From assembly GCA_023333565.1 (NCBI GenBank), contig JAJKFH010000470.1, positions 310,001 to 374,000 of the forward strand: a stretch of 64,000 nt of DNA, written 5' to 3'. Both the position numbers and the translations under genes were made by a program. The notes below the pieces were generated by a model, which searched no databases, was not told the origin of the DNA, and saw only the letters and a list, made by a program, of their open reading frames with translations. Below are positions 61,058-64,000 of the stretch, one piece after another (positions within the stretch are counted from its first letter, which is position 1; each line of letters begins with the position of its first letter). The stretch is from Puffinus mauretanicus. Lineage: Eukaryota; Chordata; Aves; Procellariiformes; Procellariidae.

Positions 61058-62852
61058 CTGAAACACAACATTTCAAAGTTAATATTGAAATATTCTCACT
61101 AATTTACATAATAGCATGCAATTCAGACAGGTGAGAGACTAGCGCCTGCTCAGGATCACCAATTACCTTTTGTGAGGTATTCTACCTCTAACTCCTCCCT
61201 GTATCTCTATTAGAAACAATCTGCATGTTAAAGATCTTTACTATTAAGGAAGGCGGTGAACTGTCATCACCAGGAATCTTTTGGCAGGTCATTTGAAACA
61301 AATTCTCCATCTAACACACCAATCCATCCCGCATCCACACCATGGATGAGCTTCCTCATCTCAGTGCAAGAGCTTCCTGATACTCAATTTTTTTCATACC
61401 TACTGAAATCTAAAGCACTTTGCATGAAAGGCTGCTGAACAGAACAAGGATTTCAGTGTTTTGCACTGGGAACAATATGGGCTGCCTCTGTATCATGTGC
61501 ATACTCTCTCTCTCTCAAAAAACTACCAAAAAACCCTAAAACAACACAGCTACATACTCCTCAAGAATAACCCGCTGAATATTCTATGTTCTATATTAAA
61601 GACATGTTTCACTAGACCTTTGAGCTGTGAAAGGCCCCTCAAACTCTCCAAAGATGAAGACTGCTTGCTTTTTATACTCCGCATGTTTAATGCAAAAATG
61701 ACAAAGCTGCCCAGGAGTGTCAGAGCCCCAGATCCTCCTAAAACTGATGCAATTTGGGTGTCCATTTCCATTAGCCTTCATAAAATTCCCACCCTGAATC
61801 TGCAGTTTCTTACCTTCATTTTGATTATACAGGAAAAATGGCACAACGGGAAAAGTTTATGCAGGTTGGTGGGGTTTACCAAGCCTGGGCCACAGTTGTA
61901 AGGCACTTTCCTCCTTCAGAGGGGGAGTGCTGGGTATTGCATGTGCCAGAGTCATGAGATTCAGAAGGAGAAATAAAGATTTGTCTTGACAATAACAAAA
62001 GCCCAATTTGCTTTTACCTAATTAGAGTTCAACAATTAAACAGCCTTTCTTCACAGTGCTCTGTGGTTCAGCAAGAAACTCAAGTATGCACTTCACTTCA
62101 CTTCAAGGGACTGCCCAGGAGCCAAGGCTAACATTCAAGCACAGATTGGGTAAAAAGTTTTGTCTCAGGACTCCTCTTGAAGAAGAAATGGGAAGTTCTG
62201 TCCAGAAGAAACAATTCCTTTTAATCTCCTTCATCACTAACCCGTCTTTTTCCCTGGGAGCTCTTCCATATCCATTGGCCTGATCTCACTATCCGTCCTG
62301 GAGCGTAAAGGAAGCTGTACCAGCTTGACTGAGCCCACATAGAAATGGGTCTCCTATAATATCTTCCAAAGCATTACCAGATTATTACTTACACACTACC
62401 TACTTTCTCCAAGAATTCAGCTCTGCTACAGGGAATATATAGCTCAAATTCAGATCTAAGTGAGAGCTTGTTACTGAAGTAACTTAGAAATAAATCTAGA
62501 ACAGAAAGTAAAAATTTAAGTTACTAGCTATGGTAATTTCTATATGAAATTACTATCATAATAGCACAATATCCTGTAAGACAGAAGATGTTGAAATAAA
62601 TCCATTGTAAAACAGTTCACTGAGATTCTAATAATTCCAATTTCTTGAGAGAGACAAATGGAAGGGTTCTATTAAAAGGAGCATCCAAAACCACTGTTAG
62701 ATTTAAGGCAATCTTCTAACACTCTTGAACTCCGAGCAAAGCAGATTTTTCTGTTGTTCATTTGTCAGCTTCAGATAGTTCAACCTTGACAGTTAATTAC
62801 ACTGAGAAACGCATATTTTTGGATGTAGTACTTGATTAAAAAAGCATATTAC

Positions 62853-62996
62853 CTCATCTCTTGATGCAGAATCAATTTCAGCAGCCAGTGACTGGGCTTT
62901 TGTTTGCGTTGCAAAGAGATTTTTAGCTTCGTAAAGACTAAGACTTAGGATCTGTCCATTAAGATCATCATTTTGGTCACGAAGTTTCTGATTCTC
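62853..62996 (-). CDS. RAB11FIP4: RAB11FIP4 penultimate coding exon
   Basis: This exon has 144 bases and 48 codons in phase 0. The acceptor reads TTAAATAG just before GAGAATCAG, and the donor is GAG followed by GTAATA. The peptide begins ENQKLRDQNDDLNGQILSLS, runs through YEAKNLFATQTKAQSLAAE and ends IDSASRDE. It continues the heptad pattern of the previous exon and leads into the Rab11-binding domain, which the last exon completes. No stop or frameshift is present and the reading frame joins perfectly to both neighbours. The following intron is 1,795 bases (61058-62852). In the known family this region forms the parallel two-stranded coil that dimerises the adaptor and presents two Rab11 sites. 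Confidence 0.96.
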
Positions 62997-63349
62997 CTAT
63001 TTAAGGATGATAAGATATTGCTTTTAAGTTCTTCCTACAAGGTTTCATTAAAAAATAAATTTTTAAAATCACAGGTAGCTCGGATGACATATGGTAAGGC
63101 TGCAAGCTAACAGCAACTCTCTTACCACCAGTGACAGGTCTTCCCTGCCTGAATCCCAGGTGTTTCCTATCTGCACAATTTACAATACCCGTGCAAAGAA
63201 GTCCTAGACAGATGCAATGCGGGTCTTGTGCTTGTGTGGGAAGGGGGGGACAAAATCTAAAGGCAGTGTGCTAGGGGTTGCAGCTATAGGCATTTTTTCA
63301 AAGCAGTCCTGTACATTTCACATGGATCAAGAGGCCCTTCCCTGCTTAC

Positions 63350-63508
63350 CTGCTTCAGCCGTTTTATTTCATGCTCCATTTCCACCTCTCTGGTTTTGGC
63401 ATTGAATTCACTCACGCTGGATGAAGAGCTTCTCCCACGTCCAGGACGCTCACATTCCAGCTTGTACAGCTGCAAGTGCTCCAGTTCCTTCCGCAAGTCT
63501 TCAATGAG
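63350..63508 (-). CDS. RAB11FIP4: RAB11FIP4 internal coding exon (antepenultimate coiled coil)
   Basis: This exon has 159 bases, 53 codons and phase 0 at both ends. On the minus strand it follows an acceptor ending CCCACAG (AG at 63510-63509), begins CTCATTGAAGAC, and ends AAGCAG before the donor GTAAGC. The peptide starts LIEDLRKELEHLQLYKLE, continues with an Arg/Gly/Ser-rich hinge (RPGRGRSSSSS) and ends in a charged stretch finishing EHEIKRLKQ. This pattern is typical of the coiled coil before the Rab11-binding domain in class II Rab11-FIP proteins (FIP3/FIP4), adaptors of recycling endosomes that link Rab11 and Arf GTPases to motor-driven transport. The next exon follows after a 353-base intron. 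Upstream exons lie beyond the window; I found none in 63.51-64.0 kb. FIP3 is the alternative, but the neighbouring miR-193a, miR-365 and tRNA-Thr point to FIP4. Confidence 0.95.
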
Positions 63509-64000
63509 CTGTGGGCATGCAAGCAGGCCGTGTCTATCCAGCCTCTGCACAACCAGCCCTCCCGGCAGCAGCCATCTCTGTGCTGCACCTCTGTACTGAC
63601 ACAACCACTGTGTGAGCCTGCTTGAGGCCGGACATTCCTACAATACATCCCTTGCTCTTCTACGGAAGCACAGGTCACTTAAACCACTTCAGAGCTGGAA
63701 GCAGCTCTGATCTCTAAGCTTCATGTCCGAGAGGCATAATTCCCCTTGCAAACTTAGTAAAGGAAATGTTAGGGCACACGTTCAAGGCTGCAAATTCTCA
63801 AAGAGTTGTAAACCCTTTCAGTCAGTGATTGCCACTTATTAGGTATTCTTGCAGCATTCATTGCCCTATGGGTACCCCTCCCGTAGAAACACAATCCAGT
63901 AATGCATTCACTGGATGTTGATTTTCAGTGTTCACCCTGTCTGTCCATTCTTTTTCAAATGAGCTTCCATGCAGATGAGATGCGATTGCCTGATCTTACA

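Noticed and set aside
60941..63508. Alternative identity RAB11FIP3 for the minus-strand exons
   Set aside because: The C-terminal domain is similar in both paralogues, but tRNA-Thr(CGT), miR-193a and miR-365 next door fit the RAB11FIP4 locus.

Overview
The window is nuclear DNA from a vertebrate, most likely a bird. The evidence is a CR1 LINE 3' fragment with the usual avian 3' end (39.5 kb), older CR1 relics, few other transposons, and three unmistakable vertebrate landmarks: the last coding exons of RAB11FIP4, the miR-193a and miR-365 hairpins, and a tRNA-Thr(CGT) gene between them. All of these lie on the minus strand, so the locus reads right to left. Almost everything else is non-coding; nearly all open frames are chance frames in a gene desert or in CpG islands.

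Layout, right to left. At 60.94-63.51 kb are three consecutive coding exons with clean splice sites and a stop codon; they encode the C-terminal coiled coil and Rab11-binding domain of RAB11FIP4, and a 3' UTR of uncertain length follows at lower coordinates. At 47.5-48.5 kb a CpG-rich block holds tRNA-Thr(CGT). At 44.1-46.6 kb is a pyrimidine-rich tandem array of about 15 monomers of roughly 170 bp, with an internal 8-monomer (about 1.35 kb) higher-order duplication. At 32.6-34.8 kb a large CpG island contains the miR-193a hairpin and a very good CTCF-type motif, and it probably holds the promoter of the miRNA primary transcript. The miR-365 hairpin is at 17.03-17.12 kb, 16 kb downstream on the same strand. 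The left end (1-17 kb) has no gene I can support, but contains a much decayed older CR1 (about 6.57-8.44 kb) in which reverse-transcriptase blocks can still be read.

How the parts relate. From memory, human 17q11.2 has the same order and strand: RAB11FIP4, tRNA-Thr(CGT), MIR193A, MIR365B. That synteny, more than the short C-terminal sequence alone, separates RAB11FIP4 from its paralogue RAB11FIP3. miR-193a and miR-365 are likely processed from one long primary transcript starting in the 33-35 kb island. RAB11FIP4 and the tRNA are separate units, transcribed by Pol II and Pol III respectively.

The most unusual structure is the 170-bp array with its higher-order repeat, set between the tRNA and the miRNA promoter. 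Several short, degraded copies of what seems to be one ancient palindromic repeat family are scattered across the window. No virus, toxin, CRISPR or bacterial feature was seen.
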